Shown piece by piece: positions 50,088 through 59,857 of a stretch of DNA of 64,000 nucleotides (position 1 is its first letter; each line of letters begins with the position of its first letter). The notes below the pieces were generated by a model that saw nothing but the letters and a program-made list of their open reading frames with translations, had not been told where the DNA came from and did no database searches. The stretch spans positions 62,001-126,000 of the forward strand of contig NZ_JAFMST010000007.1 in NCBI RefSeq assembly GCF_017916275.1, given 5' to 3'. The position numbers and the translations under genes were made by a program. This DNA comes from Rubellimicrobium arenae. GTDB taxonomy: Bacteria; Pseudomonadota; Alphaproteobacteria; Rhodobacterales; Rhodobacteraceae.

Positions 50088-50438
50088 AAGCCTTCAAGCC
50101 GCCGTCATCCCGAACTCTGGTAGCCGAGGGGGCGAAGGATGGCCAGTCAAGAACCTGGTAAGTCCCGGAATGGTTGCCGGCGCCCCATCGGACCCTACAA
50201 CCAATGCCGAGGCAAGTATCATCCCGCCTAGTTTCTGATATTGATCCAGTCTGTTGCGCATCTCGGGCCAGTCCAAAGCGTATAGAATGTGTTGCAAATG
50301 CAGAATGAAGGTGCTTACCTCTATCATGAGATCATCCGGCCCGTTCGGGCTGGGGATCACCATCGCCGCCCCTGGGCGCGACGCGCCCGCGGGGGTGCGG
50401 TGCGACCACATCGGGTGTGTTGGACGCTGAGGTAGCAG
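50088..50438. other. Intergenic promoter region, divergent
   Basis: 351 bases between divergent blocks, markedly AT-richer than the coding DNA on both sides (50200-50340). It probably has the promoters for the ATPase-Wzc-CpsD and ExoY-PrsT operons. I see no confident -35/-10 pair and no inverted repeat. Confidence 0.5.
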
Positions 50439-51146
50439 ATGTCGACGCAAGACCGCGATCACGCTTGGACGATGAGTGGGTCGGGCAGTTCCCTGGTTGC
50501 AGGGATCGGCAAGACCTCCGCCGGCCGACGCGCGCCCGGCGTCCTGTATCGCGCCTTCGCCAAGCGCCTGCTCGACATCTCCCTGGTCCTCTTGGTCCTT
50601 CCGATCATCCTCCCGACGGTCGTGGTCCTCGCGACGCTGGTGGCCCTGGACGGCGGCCAGCCGTTCTACACGCAGAACCGGATCGGACGCGGCGGCCGCC
50701 TCTTCCGCATGTGGAAGCTGCGCAGCATGGTCACCGACGCCGACGCGCGCCTGGAGGAGCACCTGAGGAACAACCCGACGGCCCGGGCCGAATGGGACGA
50801 GACCCAGAAGCTCAAGTCCGACCCGCGCATCACGCGCATCGGCCACATCCTTCGCAAGTGCTCGCTCGACGAACTGCCGCAGCTCTGGAACGTGCTCAAG
50901 GGCGACATGAGCCTTGTGGGTCCGCGGCCCATGATGCCGTCGCAGGCGGCGATGTATCCCGGCACGGCCTACTTCGCGCTGCGCCCCGGCGTGACCGGGC
51001 CCTGGCAGGTCAGCGAGCGGAACGAGAGTTCGTTCGCCGCCCGCGCCTCGTATGATAGCGCATATCTGAACGGTCTGTCCTTCACCCTTGACGTGAAGAT
51101 CATGGTGGCGACGGTCCGGGTGATCTTGCGCGCGACCGGCTACTGA
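50439..51146 (+). CDS. ExoY-like sugar transferase (polyprenyl glycosylphosphotransferase)
   Basis: 235 residues. One membrane helix (about 43-70, LLDISLVLLVLPIILPTVVVLATLVAL), then GQPFYTQNRIGRGGRLFRMWKLRSM, DPRITRIGHILRKCSLDELPQLWNVLKGDMSLVGPRP and LRPGVTGPWQVSERN. This transfers the first sugar-phosphate to undecaprenyl phosphate. ATG 50439 with GAGG six bases upstream. Next gene follows 76 bases later. Confidence 0.93.
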   Translation: MSTQDRDHAWTMSGSGSSLVAGIGKTSAGRRAPGVLYRAFAKRLLDISLVLLVLPIILPTVVVLATLVALDGGQPFYTQNRIGRGGRLFRMWKLRSMVTDADARLEEHLRNNPTARAEWDETQKLKSDPRITRIGHILRKCSLDELPQLWNVLKGDMSLVGPRPMMPSQAAMYPGTAYFALRPGVTGPWQVSERNESSFAARASYDSAYLNGLSFTLDVKIMVATVRVILRATGY

Positions 51147-51222
51147 CGCAAAGTGCACAGGGTTGCGGGGGAACCTGGACAGGTCCTTGCCACTCGTGTC
51201 CCTGTAGCAATGAGCCTCCATC

Positions 51223-53790
51223 TTGATCCGATCCAGCGTCCTGTTCGCGGCGGCCCTGTCGTCCACACTGCTTCTGACCGCCTGCGAAAGCCGCGAGGAG
51301 AAGGCTGAGCGCTACTACCAGTCCGCGCTGACCCTGCTTGAACAGGGGGACGAGGACCGGGCGCTCGTGGAGCTCCGCAACGTCTTCGAATACGATGGCT
51401 TCCACAAGGAAGCCCGCATGGCCTATGCCGACCTGCAGCTCAAGCGCGGCAACGTGGCCGAGGCCTACCGCCATTACCTGCGCCTGATCGAGCAATACCC
51501 GGACACCGCCGAGGTGCGTCTCACCCTGGCCGAGATCGCGATCGAGCAGGGCAACTGGGATGAGGCCCGGCGCCATGGCCAGGAGGCGGTCCGCCTCCTG
51601 CCCGACGACCCGCGCGCGCAGGCCATCGACCTTGCTCTCCGCTACCAGGCGGCCGTCGAAGGCAGCGACAGCGACCAGGAGGAGGAGATCGCCCGCCAGG
51701 CGCGCATCCTCCTGGCTTCGCATGAGGATCTCGAGGTGGCGCGGCGTATCGTGATCCACCGGCTGATGACCGGCCCGAATCCGACCGACGCCCTCCCCGA
51801 GCTTGACCGCGCCATCGCGGCCGAGCCGGGCTCGCTCGAGTTCAACATGGCCAAGTTCCAGCTCCTGGCCAACTCGGGCGACATGGCGGCGACCGGGGCG
51901 CAGCTCCAGTCGATGTACAAGCAGTTCCCCGACAACGAGGAAGTCCGGACGGCGCTGGTCCGCTGGTACATCGTGCAAGGGGACACCGACGGGGCCGAGA
52001 CGCTCCTTCGGGAGCTGGCTGGCGACGAGAAGGGGTCCACCGACGGCTTCGTGACGCTGGTGCAGTTCCTCGAATCCGCACGTGGCTCGGATGCGGCCCG
52101 GCAGGAACTCGACAAGCTCATCACCGCCAACGAGGGCACGCCGAACGCCGATCTGTACCGGACGCTGCGCGCCAGCCTCGATTTCCAGGAGGGCCGGCAG
52201 GACGAGGCGATCGCCGCGATCGAGGACGTGCTTGGCAAGGCCGAGCCGTCCGACCAGACCCGCGACATCAAGACGACCCTGGCCCGGATGCTTTCGGCGA
52301 CCGGCAACCTCACCGGCGCGCGCCAGCGCGTCGAGGAAGTCCTGACCGAGGATGCGACCAACGTCGATGCGCTGAAGCTCCGCGCCGCCTGGGCCGTCTC
52401 CGAGGACCGGCCCGGCGATGCAATCGTGGACCTTCGGACCGCCCTGTCCCAGAACTCGCGCGATATCGAGATCCTGACCCTCATGGCCGAGGCCTATGAG
52501 CGGGACGGCAACCTCGACCTTGCCGCTGAGCGTCTGGCCGCAGCCGTCGACGTCTCGAACTCGGCCGCGGAGCCGTCGCTCCGGTATGCCGACCTCCTGA
52601 TCCGGCAGAACAAGCCCGCCGTGGCGGAATCCGTTCTCACGGATGCCCGTCGCGCCAACCCGGGCAGCGTGGACGTGGCGCTCCGGCTCGGTCAGCTCTG
52701 GCTCGAAGGGAACCAGCCGGACCGTGTGCAGCCGCTGATCGACCAGCTGGACCAGATCGATTCGCCTCAGGCCAAGGATGCCGCCCAAAGGCTCCGGGCC
52801 GGCGTGCTGTTCGCGCAGGACCGGACCGAGGATGGGCTGGCGATGCTGCGGTCCCTGGCTGACGCCGGCGGCGACAGCTCGGACGTGGCGCGCGCCGTGG
52901 CCGCCATGGTGCGCAACGGCAGCCAGGCCGAGGCGCGCGACTACCTTGATGGCCAGCTTGCCAAGTCGCCCGACAGCACGGACCTGCGCCTCCTCGACGC
53001 CAGCCTTCGGGCTTCCGCCGGGGAAATGGACGCCGCCGAGGCGACGCTCCGCGACATCGTCGGCAAGGAGCCCGGCAACGACAAGGCTGTCCAGCAGCTC
53101 TACTCGCTCCTGATCGCGACCCGCCGCGGGCCAGAGGCGGAGGCCGCGCTCGACGCGGGGCTGGCCGCGCAGCCCGAATCGGGGTCGCTGCGCTGGATCA
53201 AGGCCGCACTCCTTGAACAGAAGGGCGACATCTCGGGGGCGATCGAGATCTATCAGGCCCTCTACGACCAGGACACCTTCAACGTCCTGTTGGCGAACAA
53301 CCTCGCCAGCCTCCTGAGCCAGCGCGCCGCCTCGTCCGAAGACCTTGACCGGGCCTTCGCCATCGCACGACGCCTGCGCGGCTCGAACGAGCCGGCCTTG
53401 CAGGACACCTATGGCTGGATTCTGTCCCAGCGCGGCGAGCACGAGGAGGCGCTGACCTACCTCCAGCCTGCCGCCGAGGCGCTCTCGAACGACCCAACCG
53501 TGCAGTTCCATCTGGGCATGACCTTGGAGGCATTGGGACGCACGGACGACGCCAGGACGGCGCTCGCCCGTTCCGTCGAGATCGGATCGACCCGGCCCTT
53601 CCCGCAACTGGACACGGCCCAGGCGGCCTTGGCCAAGCTGGGTTCAGGGGGCGAATCACCGGCCGATGGCAACTCGACCGATGAGGGGCAGGCCCCCTCC
53701 CCTGCCCCGGCCGGTGACGCCGGTGCCGCGGGCCAGACCGCCCCTGCCCAAACTGACGCGGCCCCTGCGCCGGCAACGGGAACTCCCTGA
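51223..53790 (+). CDS. prsT: PEP-CTERM system TPR-repeat lipoprotein
   Basis: 855 residues. Lipobox LLLTAC in the first 21 residues, then about 20 TPR-type repeats across the protein (e.g. AERYYQSALTLLEQGDEDRALVELR; AFAIARRLRGSNEPALQDTYGWILSQRGEHEEALTYLQPA). The C-terminal ~50 residues are Ala/Pro-rich. PrsT proteins pair with exosortase/EPS loci and act as periplasmic scaffolds. TTG start at 51223: the ATG at 51210 is out of frame. No strong ribosome binding site is seen. Confidence 0.92.
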   Translation: MIRSSVLFAAALSSTLLLTACESREEKAERYYQSALTLLEQGDEDRALVELRNVFEYDGFHKEARMAYADLQLKRGNVAEAYRHYLRLIEQYPDTAEVRLTLAEIAIEQGNWDEARRHGQEAVRLLPDDPRAQAIDLALRYQAAVEGSDSDQEEEIARQARILLASHEDLEVARRIVIHRLMTGPNPTDALPELDRAIAAEPGSLEFNMAKFQLLANSGDMAATGAQLQSMYKQFPDNEEVRTALVRWYIVQGDTDGAETLLRELAGDEKGSTDGFVTLVQFLESARGSDAARQELDKLITANEGTPNADLYRTLRASLDFQEGRQDEAIAAIEDVLGKAEPSDQTRDIKTTLARMLSATGNLTGARQRVEEVLTEDATNVDALKLRAAWAVSEDRPGDAIVDLRTALSQNSRDIEILTLMAEAYERDGNLDLAAERLAAAVDVSNSAAEPSLRYADLLIRQNKPAVAESVLTDARRANPGSVDVALRLGQLWLEGNQPDRVQPLIDQLDQIDSPQAKDAAQRLRAGVLFAQDRTEDGLAMLRSLADAGGDSSDVARAVAAMVRNGSQAEARDYLDGQLAKSPDSTDLRLLDASLRASAGEMDAAEATLRDIVGKEPGNDKAVQQLYSLLIATRRGPEAEAALDAGLAAQPESGSLRWIKAALLEQKGDISGAIEIYQALYDQDTFNVLLANNLASLLSQRAASSEDLDRAFAIARRLRGSNEPALQDTYGWILSQRGEHEEALTYLQPAAEALSNDPTVQFHLGMTLEALGRTDDARTALARSVEIGSTRPFPQLDTAQAALAKLGSGGESPADGNSTDEGQAPSPAPAGDAGAAGQTAPAQTDAAPAPATGTP

Positions 53791-53803
53791 CCTCACTGTG
53801 TCC

Positions 53804-53824
53804 TGGCGGGCGCGATGCCCGCCA
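53804..53824. promoter_or_regulatory. 8-bp hairpin after prsT
   Basis: TGGCGGGC-GCGAT-GCCCGCCA lies 13 bases after the prsT stop, in the 152-base gap before the Wza-like gene. Could slow or stop transcription; no T-run follows. Confidence 0.45.
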
Positions 53825-53942
53825 AACCACGCCCGCCGGCGGTGCGGGCCTCCGGCTTGGCTTGTGTATGGGCCAACGACCGTTATCGTGACGGCAACAC
53901 ACGGGTCCCTGAGGCCCGGGACTGCGCAGGAGAGATCCCCCA

Positions 53943-54581
53943 ATGACCAAAGGGAACACTTGGACCGCCGCCGTGATGGCCGGCCTTCTCGGGCTTTCCA
54001 GCCTCCTGCCTGAAACGGCACTGGCGCAGGACGCGTACCGCGTCCGCCCTGGCGACGTCCTCCAGATCGAGGTGATCGAGGATCCGGGTCTCAACCGGAA
54101 TGCTCTCGTCTCGCCCGACGGACGCATCACCGTGCCGCTCGCCGGGGCGATCCAGGCCCAGGGCCGGACGGTGGAGCAGATCCAGTCCGAGCTGATCGAT
54201 CGCCTGACCTCCAGCTTTGCCGCCCCGCCCAGCGTGTTCGTCAGCATCAGCCAGATCGCCGCCGAGGAAGAGGCCGCGCCGACGGGCCCGGCCGAGGAGC
54301 CGACGATCGACATCTTCGTGGTGGGCCAGGCGGCCCAGCCCGGTCGTCTCACGGTCGAGCCCGGGACCACGATCCTCCAGCTGATCGCGCAGATGGGCGG
54401 CTTCTCGCAGTTCGCGGCGACCAAGCGGCTGCAGCTGCGCCGGACCGATCCGAACACCGGCCGCGAGACCATCTATGCCATCGACTACGAAGCGATCGAG
54501 CAAGGGCGCAGCAACGCCGGCGCCGTGACCCTGATCGATGGCGACGTCATCATCGTGCCGCAGCGCAGGCTGTTCGAATGA
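53943..54581 (+). CDS. Polysaccharide export protein (Wza/BexD-like, no lipobox)
   Basis: 212 residues. Signal peptide ending ETALAQDA, then the polysaccharide export domain (YRVRPGDVLQIEVIEDPGLNRNALVSPDGRITVPLAG, about 32-105) and one SLBB domain (DIFVVGQAAQPGRLTVEPGTTILQLIAQMGGF, about 125-205). No Cys lipobox and no C-terminal helix, so it is not a classic Wza; it probably forms a periplasmic ring that docks to the outer-membrane barrel encoded next. GGAGAG lies nine bases upstream of ATG 53943. Overlaps the next gene by ATGA. Confidence 0.9.
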   Translation: MTKGNTWTAAVMAGLLGLSSLLPETALAQDAYRVRPGDVLQIEVIEDPGLNRNALVSPDGRITVPLAGAIQAQGRTVEQIQSELIDRLTSSFAAPPSVFVSISQIAAEEEAAPTGPAEEPTIDIFVVGQAAQPGRLTVEPGTTILQLIAQMGGFSQFAATKRLQLRRTDPNTGRETIYAIDYEAIEQGRSNAGAVTLIDGDVIIVPQRRLFE

Positions 54582-55909
54582 CCACTCGGCCGCCATTCGG
54601 GCCCGAACCGCGGGAACCGAGGCAGCTGCACCCAAGCTGGCCGGGCCGCATCGCCGTGATCGCAGCCCTGGGCGCGATGGCGCCGCAGGCCACGCTCGCC
54701 CAGGCGCTGGACCGGACCACTCCGAATCCCCTGCTGACCTTCAATCTGTCCGAAGGACTCGGGCTGGAGACGAACGCGGATCTCGACCCGGGCGTCGAGG
54801 ATGCCGAGCCGCGGTCGACGACCACTCTGGGCCTGTCGTACCTGACCGCGACCCCGATCTCGCAGTTCTCGCTCTCGGCCGGGGTGACCGTCGACACGCC
54901 GTTGTCCTCCGACGTATCGTCGCAGGACGTCCAGGTGGACGGGCCGCGGCTCGACTTCGGCTACAGCCGGGCCGTGCCCAGCTCCAGCCTCGACCTGTCA
55001 GGTAGCCTGGGCCAGACCGAGGTGTCCTTCCTGCGGAGCCTCACCGACTTCATCGGCGATGACGGCTCCATCGACCTGCCTGACGACTTCGAGGAGTTTC
55101 GAGGCGAAGGCTCGCGCCGCAACGCCAGCCTGGGGGCGGTGTTGACGTTGCGCGACGATGCCCCGTTCGGCATCACGCTGTCGACCGGCTTCGACTCCGT
55201 ATCCTACGATGACGTCACCTCCGGTGAGTTGATCGACTACAGGACGACTGACTTCGAGGCATCCTTCCGCTTCCGCCTCACCGAGGCGGCCAGCCTGAAC
55301 GCCGGACTCCGCAGCTCCGTCTATGACGAGGACGGGGACGAACCGGTGACGCGGTATGGCCTCGATGTCGGGGGCTCCATCGACCGCCCCGCCGGGCAGA
55401 TTTTCGGACAGCTGGCCTTCGACGACACCGAGGATGGGCTGAGAACCGAGCTGAGCTTCGGCCGCGAGCTGCAACGGCCGCTGGGCCTGTTCTCGGGACG
55501 GCTGGGGGTCGCTCGGGACGCGACCGGAGAGCTGCAGCTGACGGGGGGCGTCCAGGCGAGCCGGACCCTGCCGCGCGGGTCCGCCTCCCTTTCGCTCGAC
55601 CAGTCGGTCCAGACCCGCGAGGGCGAGGACGAGGAGCTCGTGACCACGCTGGCAGCGCAGTACCAACGGAACCTCACGCCTTTGGCCTCGCTGAGCCTTG
55701 ACGCCCTATACGGCGAGACCCAGACCACCGGCGGCGGCGACAGCACGAGCAGCATCGAGTTCGGAGCCAGCCTCAACCGCCAGCTGGCGGAGGACTGGTC
55801 CCTGTCGCTCGGATACCGCCATCAGCAGCGCGACGAGACCGGGGACGAGCTGGCCCGGAACGAAAGCCTGTTCCTGACCATCGGCCGCAGCTTCCGCGGC
55901 GGGTTCTAG
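54578..55909 (+). CDS. Outer-membrane beta-barrel protein of the EPS locus
   Basis: 443 residues. An N-terminal hydrophobic stretch (IAVIAALGAMAPQATLAQ) is a signal peptide after a longer Arg/Pro-rich leader. The mature part alternates charged and aromatic strands (QFSLSAGVTVDTPL; FDSVSYDDVTSGELIDYRTTDFEASFRFRL) and ends FRGGF, with a terminal Phe. This is an EpsL-like outer-membrane porin type that would let the polysaccharide out with the Wza-like ring. Fused by ATGA overlap to the export gene. Confidence 0.85.
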   Translation: MTTRPPFGPEPREPRQLHPSWPGRIAVIAALGAMAPQATLAQALDRTTPNPLLTFNLSEGLGLETNADLDPGVEDAEPRSTTTLGLSYLTATPISQFSLSAGVTVDTPLSSDVSSQDVQVDGPRLDFGYSRAVPSSSLDLSGSLGQTEVSFLRSLTDFIGDDGSIDLPDDFEEFRGEGSRRNASLGAVLTLRDDAPFGITLSTGFDSVSYDDVTSGELIDYRTTDFEASFRFRLTEAASLNAGLRSSVYDEDGDEPVTRYGLDVGGSIDRPAGQIFGQLAFDDTEDGLRTELSFGRELQRPLGLFSGRLGVARDATGELQLTGGVQASRTLPRGSASLSLDQSVQTREGEDEELVTTLAAQYQRNLTPLASLSLDALYGETQTTGGGDSTSSIEFGASLNRQLAEDWSLSLGYRHQQRDETGDELARNESLFLTIGRSFRGGF

Positions 55910-56151
55910 GCCAGCGAGGGCCGGGAGCTGGCCGCGGCGCGACGCTGACGGCCAGAGGCTTCTCCATGCGACATCCTCCGGTCATCTGTGGCATCCCGCA
56001 ACCTCTTGGCCCAGGGCGGCTGCGCTCTGCAATCCGGGATTGATCCGGCGTCGCTTTCGGGCCTGCGGCGCCCGGCTGCGACGCATGGACCAAGCAAAGT
56101 CATGAAGATGCCCTCGATTTTTCCCGAGTGAATCCCTAAAGTCTTGCGAGC

Positions 56152-56177
56152 TTGGCACCCGCTTCGGGAGCCCGAAG
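56152..56177 (+). promoter_or_regulatory. Partial sigma-54-like site plus CTTCGGG/CCCGAAG hairpin upstream of the exosortase gene
   Basis: TTGGCAC at 56152-56158 is a full -24 box, but the -12 position reads TCGG instead of TTGC. A perfect 7-bp inverted repeat CTTCGGG-AG-CCCGAAG (56162-56177) overlaps it. The rest of the 296-base gap 55910-56205 holds no gene. PEP-CTERM systems of other Proteobacteria use RpoN-dependent regulators, which is why I record this weak match. Confidence 0.3.
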
Positions 56178-56205
56178 TGCCGTGCTTCAATCTCCAGGGG
56201 GTCCA

Positions 56206-57813
56206 ATGTCCGTCACCGAGCCATCCCGGGTCGCCGCCGTCCTCGATCGGCCCATCCGGATCAATCCGCAGGGCCTGTTCTGGTTCGCGGCGATGATCCT
56301 GGCGGCGCTTCCCATCTACTGGCTCGGCTTCGAGTCCCTGGCGCGCGCCTGGTCGACCCCCGAATACAGCCACGGCCCCCTGATCCCGCTGATCTCCCTG
56401 TACCTCTTCCTGCGCGAGCTCCGTGCCGCGCCGCCCGAGGATCCGTCCCGCCCCAACTCCCGCTGGCCGGGGATCCTGGTGATCCTTTTCGCGCTGGGGT
56501 TCGGGATCTTCGGCAACCTGGTCCAGATCCCGGACGTGACGACCTATGCCTTCATCATCTGGGTCATGGGCGTCGTGCTGGTGGGCTTCGGCTGGGAGCG
56601 TGGGCGCAGCCACTGGGCGCCCGTCCTCCACCTCATCTTCATGCTGCCCCTGCCCCAGTTCCTCTACTGGCAGCTGACCATCTTCCTGCAGCTCGTGTCG
56701 TCCGAGCTGGGCGTATGGTTCGTGCGCATGGCGGGGGTGCCGGTGTTCCTGGAAGGGAACGTGATCGACCTTGGCGTCTACAAGCTGCAGGTCGCGGACG
56801 CCTGCTCGGGCCTGCGATACCTGTTCCCGATCCTGAGCTTCTCGTATCTGTTCGGGATCCTGTACCGCGGCCCCTTCTGGCACAAGGTCGTGCTCTTCCT
56901 GATGGCGGCGCCGCTGACGGTGTTCATGAACTCCTTCCGGATCGGCGTGATCGGCATCCTCGTGAACAGCTACGGGATCGAGCAGGCCGAAGGGTTCCTC
57001 CACTTCTTCGAAGGCTGGGTGATCTTCGGCGCCTGCATCATCATCCTGTTCCTGACCGCCGTCACGCTCCAGCGGCTCACGCCCAGCCCGCTCTCTCTGT
57101 CCGAGACGATCGACCTCGACTTCGAAGGGTTCGGGGGCCAGGCGGCGCGGATCATGGGGATCCAGCCCTCCCGCGGGCTGGCCATGGCGGCCCTCGTGTC
57201 CGGGGCCGTGGCCGTGGCGTTCCTGACCTTCCCCACGCCCGAACGGGCGCAGGTGAGCCGGGATGCCTTCAGCCTCTTTCCCCGGGACGTCGGCACCTGG
57301 TCGGGCCTGCCCGACCCCCTCTCGGCCGAGACCGAGGCCGTCCTGGGCGCCACGGACTACGTGAACCTGCTTTACGCCACCCCCGGAGAGGCGGCTCCCG
57401 TCAGCTTCTTCGCCGCGTGGTACGACAAGCAGACCGAAGGCGCCGGCATCCACTCGCCGGAGGTCTGCCTGCCCGTGGGGGGCTGGGAGGTGTTCTCGAT
57501 CGATCCCACGCCCGTTTCGATGCCGGGCACGGTCTATGGCGACTTCGTCCTGAACCGGGCCGTCATCCAGAAGGGGCTGACCAAGCAGCTCGTCTACTAC
57601 TGGTTCGAGCAGCGCGGGAAGCGGATGACCAACGACTACCTCGCGAAGGCGAGCGTGGTCTGGGACAGCCTGACGATGGGCCGGACGGACGGCGCGATGG
57701 TGCGGTTCGTCACCCCGATCGGCCAGGACGAATCCGAAGCGGAGGCCGACGCCCGCATCCAGCGCCTGATGGCGCAGGTGCTGCCGCGCCTGCCGGCCTT
57801 CATCCCCGAATGA
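56206..57813 (+). CDS. xrtD: Exosortase fused to EpsI (XrtD-type, VPLPA-CTERM system)
   Basis: 535 residues. The exosortase part (about 1-320) has about eight membrane helices with the catalytic Cys200 in [13 protein letters not shown], Arg245 in [10 protein letters not shown] and His266 in FLHFFEGW. The C-terminal part (about 330-535) has one more helix and then the EpsI domain ([38 protein letters not shown] with a Cys; [25 protein letters not shown]). This fusion is the rule for XrtD of Rhodobacterales. Exosortases cleave C-terminal sorting signals at the inner membrane; EpsI is thought to help polymer export. None of the proteins encoded in the window has a VPLPA/PEP C-terminus. Confidence 0.92.
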   Translation: MSVTEPSRVAAVLDRPIRINPQGLFWFAAMILAALPIYWLGFESLARAWSTPEYSHGPLIPLISLYLFLRELRAAPPEDPSRPNSRWPGILVILFALGFGIFGNLVQIPDVTTYAFIIWVMGVVLVGFGWERGRSHWAPVLHLIFMLPLPQFLYWQLTIFLQLVSSELGVWFVRMAGVPVFLEGNVIDLGVYKLQVADACSGLRYLFPILSFSYLFGILYRGPFWHKVVLFLMAAPLTVFMNSFRIGVIGILVNSYGIEQAEGFLHFFEGWVIFGACIIILFLTAVTLQRLTPSPLSLSETIDLDFEGFGGQAARIMGIQPSRGLAMAALVSGAVAVAFLTFPTPERAQVSRDAFSLFPRDVGTWSGLPDPLSAETEAVLGATDYVNLLYATPGEAAPVSFFAAWYDKQTEGAGIHSPEVCLPVGGWEVFSIDPTPVSMPGTVYGDFVLNRAVIQKGLTKQLVYYWFEQRGKRMTNDYLAKASVVWDSLTMGRTDGAMVRFVTPIGQDESEAEADARIQRLMAQVLPRLPAFIPE

Positions 57814-58025
57814 GGCTTGGGGGCGCAGCGACCCTGCGCCCTGTCGCCCCACCCCGGATTCCGTCCCGCCCCCCGTCAGGACGGCCCGCGCCGTTGGCGA
57901 TCAGGGCGTGAGCAGGTCGCGGGCCTTTTGAACAGCTGCGCTCCGGTCGAAGCCCCAGGCGCATTGCCACTCCGGGGCCGATTGGTTACCCACGGCGCGG
58001 GATCAATGGCTTGGAGCCTCGGCAG

Positions 58026-59234
58026 ATGCAGGATCGGAAAGGCCGGCACGTTCTCATCGTCGTGGAGAACCTTCCGGTGCCCCTGGACCGCCGGGTCTGG
58101 CTCGAGGCGACGACGCTGATCGCGGCCGGTTACCAGGTGTCGGTGATCTGCCCGGCCATGCGGAACTGGACCAAGTCGCACGAAGTCATCGACGACGTCC
58201 ACATCTACCGCTACCCCCTGCCCCTCGAGGCGCATGAGGGCGCAGTGGCCTATGCCCGCGAATACGGCGCGGCCGTGCGCGGCTGGTTCCGGCTGGCCGC
58301 CAAGGTCTGGCAGGACCGCGGGCCGTTCCAGGTCATCCAGGGCTGCAACCCGCCGGATCTCGTCTTCCTTCTGGCGCGGCGCTACCGCCGGAAGGGCGTG
58401 GCCTACCTGTTTGACCACCACGACCCGAGCCCGGAGCTCTTCGAGGCCAAGTTCGACCGCAAGGGCATGCTCTACAATGTCATGCTGCTCTGGGAGCGGC
58501 TGACCTTCCGCACGGCCCGGGTCTCCATCGCCACCAACGAAAGCTTCCGCCGCATCGCGATCGAGCGGGGCGGCATGGCGCCCGAGGATGTCTTCGTCGT
58601 CCGGTCGGCCCCGAAGCTCGAGACCTTCATCCCGGGCCCCGGCAACCCTGTCCACCGCAAGGGGGCTGCCGCCGTCATGGGATATGTCGGCGTGATCGGC
58701 CAGCAGGAGGGAATGGATCTCCTGGTGGCGGCCGCCGACCACCTGGTGAACCGGATGGGGCACAAGGACGTGCAGTTCGCCATCGTGGGCTTCGGCTCCG
58801 CGCTGGAGGAGGTGCAGGCGGACGTGGCGCAACGCGGGCTGGGCGACCATTTCACCTTTCACGGCCCGCTCTATGGCGAGGCGCTGGTCGAGGTGCTCAA
58901 CAGCATCGACATCGGCGTGGCGCCGGACCCGAAGAATCCGATGAACGACATCTGCACCATGAACAAGGTCATCGAATACATGGCCCTGGGCAAGCCGCTG
59001 GTGCAGTTCGACCTCACCGAGGGCCGTGCCTCGGCGGGCGACGCGTCCCTGTACGCGCGCGCCAATGACCCGGTCGACTTCGCGGAAAAGATCGCCGCCC
59101 TGATCGCGGATCCCGCGCTGCGCGACCGACTGGGCCGGATCGGGCTTGACCGGGTCCAGAACGGCCTGAGCTGGAGCGATTCCGCGCCCAAGCTGCTGGC
59201 CGCCTACGATCGGATCTATCAGACGATCGGCTGA
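58026..59234 (+). CDS. GT4 family glycosyltransferase
   Basis: 402 residues, GT-B fold. VVENLPVPLDRRVWLEATTLIAAGYQVSVICP at the N-terminus is typical of EPS-locus GT4 enzymes; donor half has VMGYVGVIGQQEGMDLLVAAADHL and MNDICTMNKVIEYMALGKPLVQFDLTEGRASAGDAS. The usual ExxxxxxxE is replaced by a NDICTMNKVIEY block. ATG 58026 has GGAG upstream; TTG 58011 is less likely. A 212-base gap precedes it. It overlaps the convergent rhomboid gene by 16 bases. Confidence 0.88.
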   Translation: MQDRKGRHVLIVVENLPVPLDRRVWLEATTLIAAGYQVSVICPAMRNWTKSHEVIDDVHIYRYPLPLEAHEGAVAYAREYGAAVRGWFRLAAKVWQDRGPFQVIQGCNPPDLVFLLARRYRRKGVAYLFDHHDPSPELFEAKFDRKGMLYNVMLLWERLTFRTARVSIATNESFRRIAIERGGMAPEDVFVVRSAPKLETFIPGPGNPVHRKGAAAVMGYVGVIGQQEGMDLLVAAADHLVNRMGHKDVQFAIVGFGSALEEVQADVAQRGLGDHFTFHGPLYGEALVEVLNSIDIGVAPDPKNPMNDICTMNKVIEYMALGKPLVQFDLTEGRASAGDASLYARANDPVDFAEKIAALIADPALRDRLGRIGLDRVQNGLSWSDSAPKLLAAYDRIYQTIG

Positions 59235-59857
59235 CCCGGACGCCGACCCGGGTCCAGCGCCAGGGTCGCCAGCGCGCCCGCCACGAGGCCCCCGAGGTGG
59301 GTCTCCCAGGCGAGCTGGCCGCCCAGCATGAGCCAGGTCAGCGCATTGAGGGCGACAAGCCCCACGACCGCCCCAGCAAGCCCGCGTAGCGACCGCTGCT
59401 CCTGCCAGTAATGGACGAGGCCGGCTCCGGCGAGGCCGAAGATCGCGCCCGAGGCCCCGACCATCGGCGCTGCGCTCGAGGACAGGAGGCCGAACGCCAC
59501 CCCTCCCCCCAGCGCGGACAGCCCGTAGATCGCGGCAAAGCGCCAGCCCCCCAACCGGTCGGACAAGGGTTTGCCCAGCAGGGCCAGCATGATCATGTTG
59601 CCGATCAGATGGCCCGGGCCCGCATGCAGGAAGGAGTAGGTCACGAACATCGTGGCCGGCTGGCCCGGGAAGTTCGGCCGCCAGTCGCGCAGGAGCCCGG
59701 ACCAGAACGCGCCGTTGCCGTAGGCCAGCGCCCGCCAGATCGGTGACCCGAGGATGCGGTGGTCCGCGGCCAGAAGGACGGCCTCGACCAGAACGTTCAC
59801 GGCGATCAGGATGGCCGGAACGAGCGGCAGGCCCAGGGGACGGTTCCGTGGGGTCAT
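59219..59857 (-). CDS. Rhomboid family intramembrane serine protease
   Basis: About 212 residues with six hydrophobic helices. [14 protein letters not shown] on helix 2, catalytic Ser in [13 protein letters not shown] on helix 4 and catalytic His in [13 protein letters not shown] on helix 6 make a complete active site. Substrate unknown; it may be unrelated to the EPS. ATG 59857 has AGAGG upstream; a longer form from 59959 would add a hydrophilic tail. Divergent from rfbB. Confidence 0.88.
   Translation of the reverse strand: MTPRNRPLGLPLVPAILIAVNVLVEAVLLAADHRILGSPIWRALAYGNGAFWSGLLRDWRPNFPGQPATMFVTYSFLHAGPGHLIGNMIMLALLGKPLSDRLGGWRFAAIYGLSALGGGVAFGLLSSSAAPMVGASGAIFGLAGAGLVHYWQEQRSLRGLAGAVVGLVALNALTWLMLGGQLAWETHLGGLVAGALATLALDPGRRPGQPIV

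Noticed and set aside
51151-51175. Sigma-54-like GTGCAC ... TTGC upstream of prsT
   Set aside because: Spacing is one base short and the invariant GG is missing; RpoN promoters tolerate neither.
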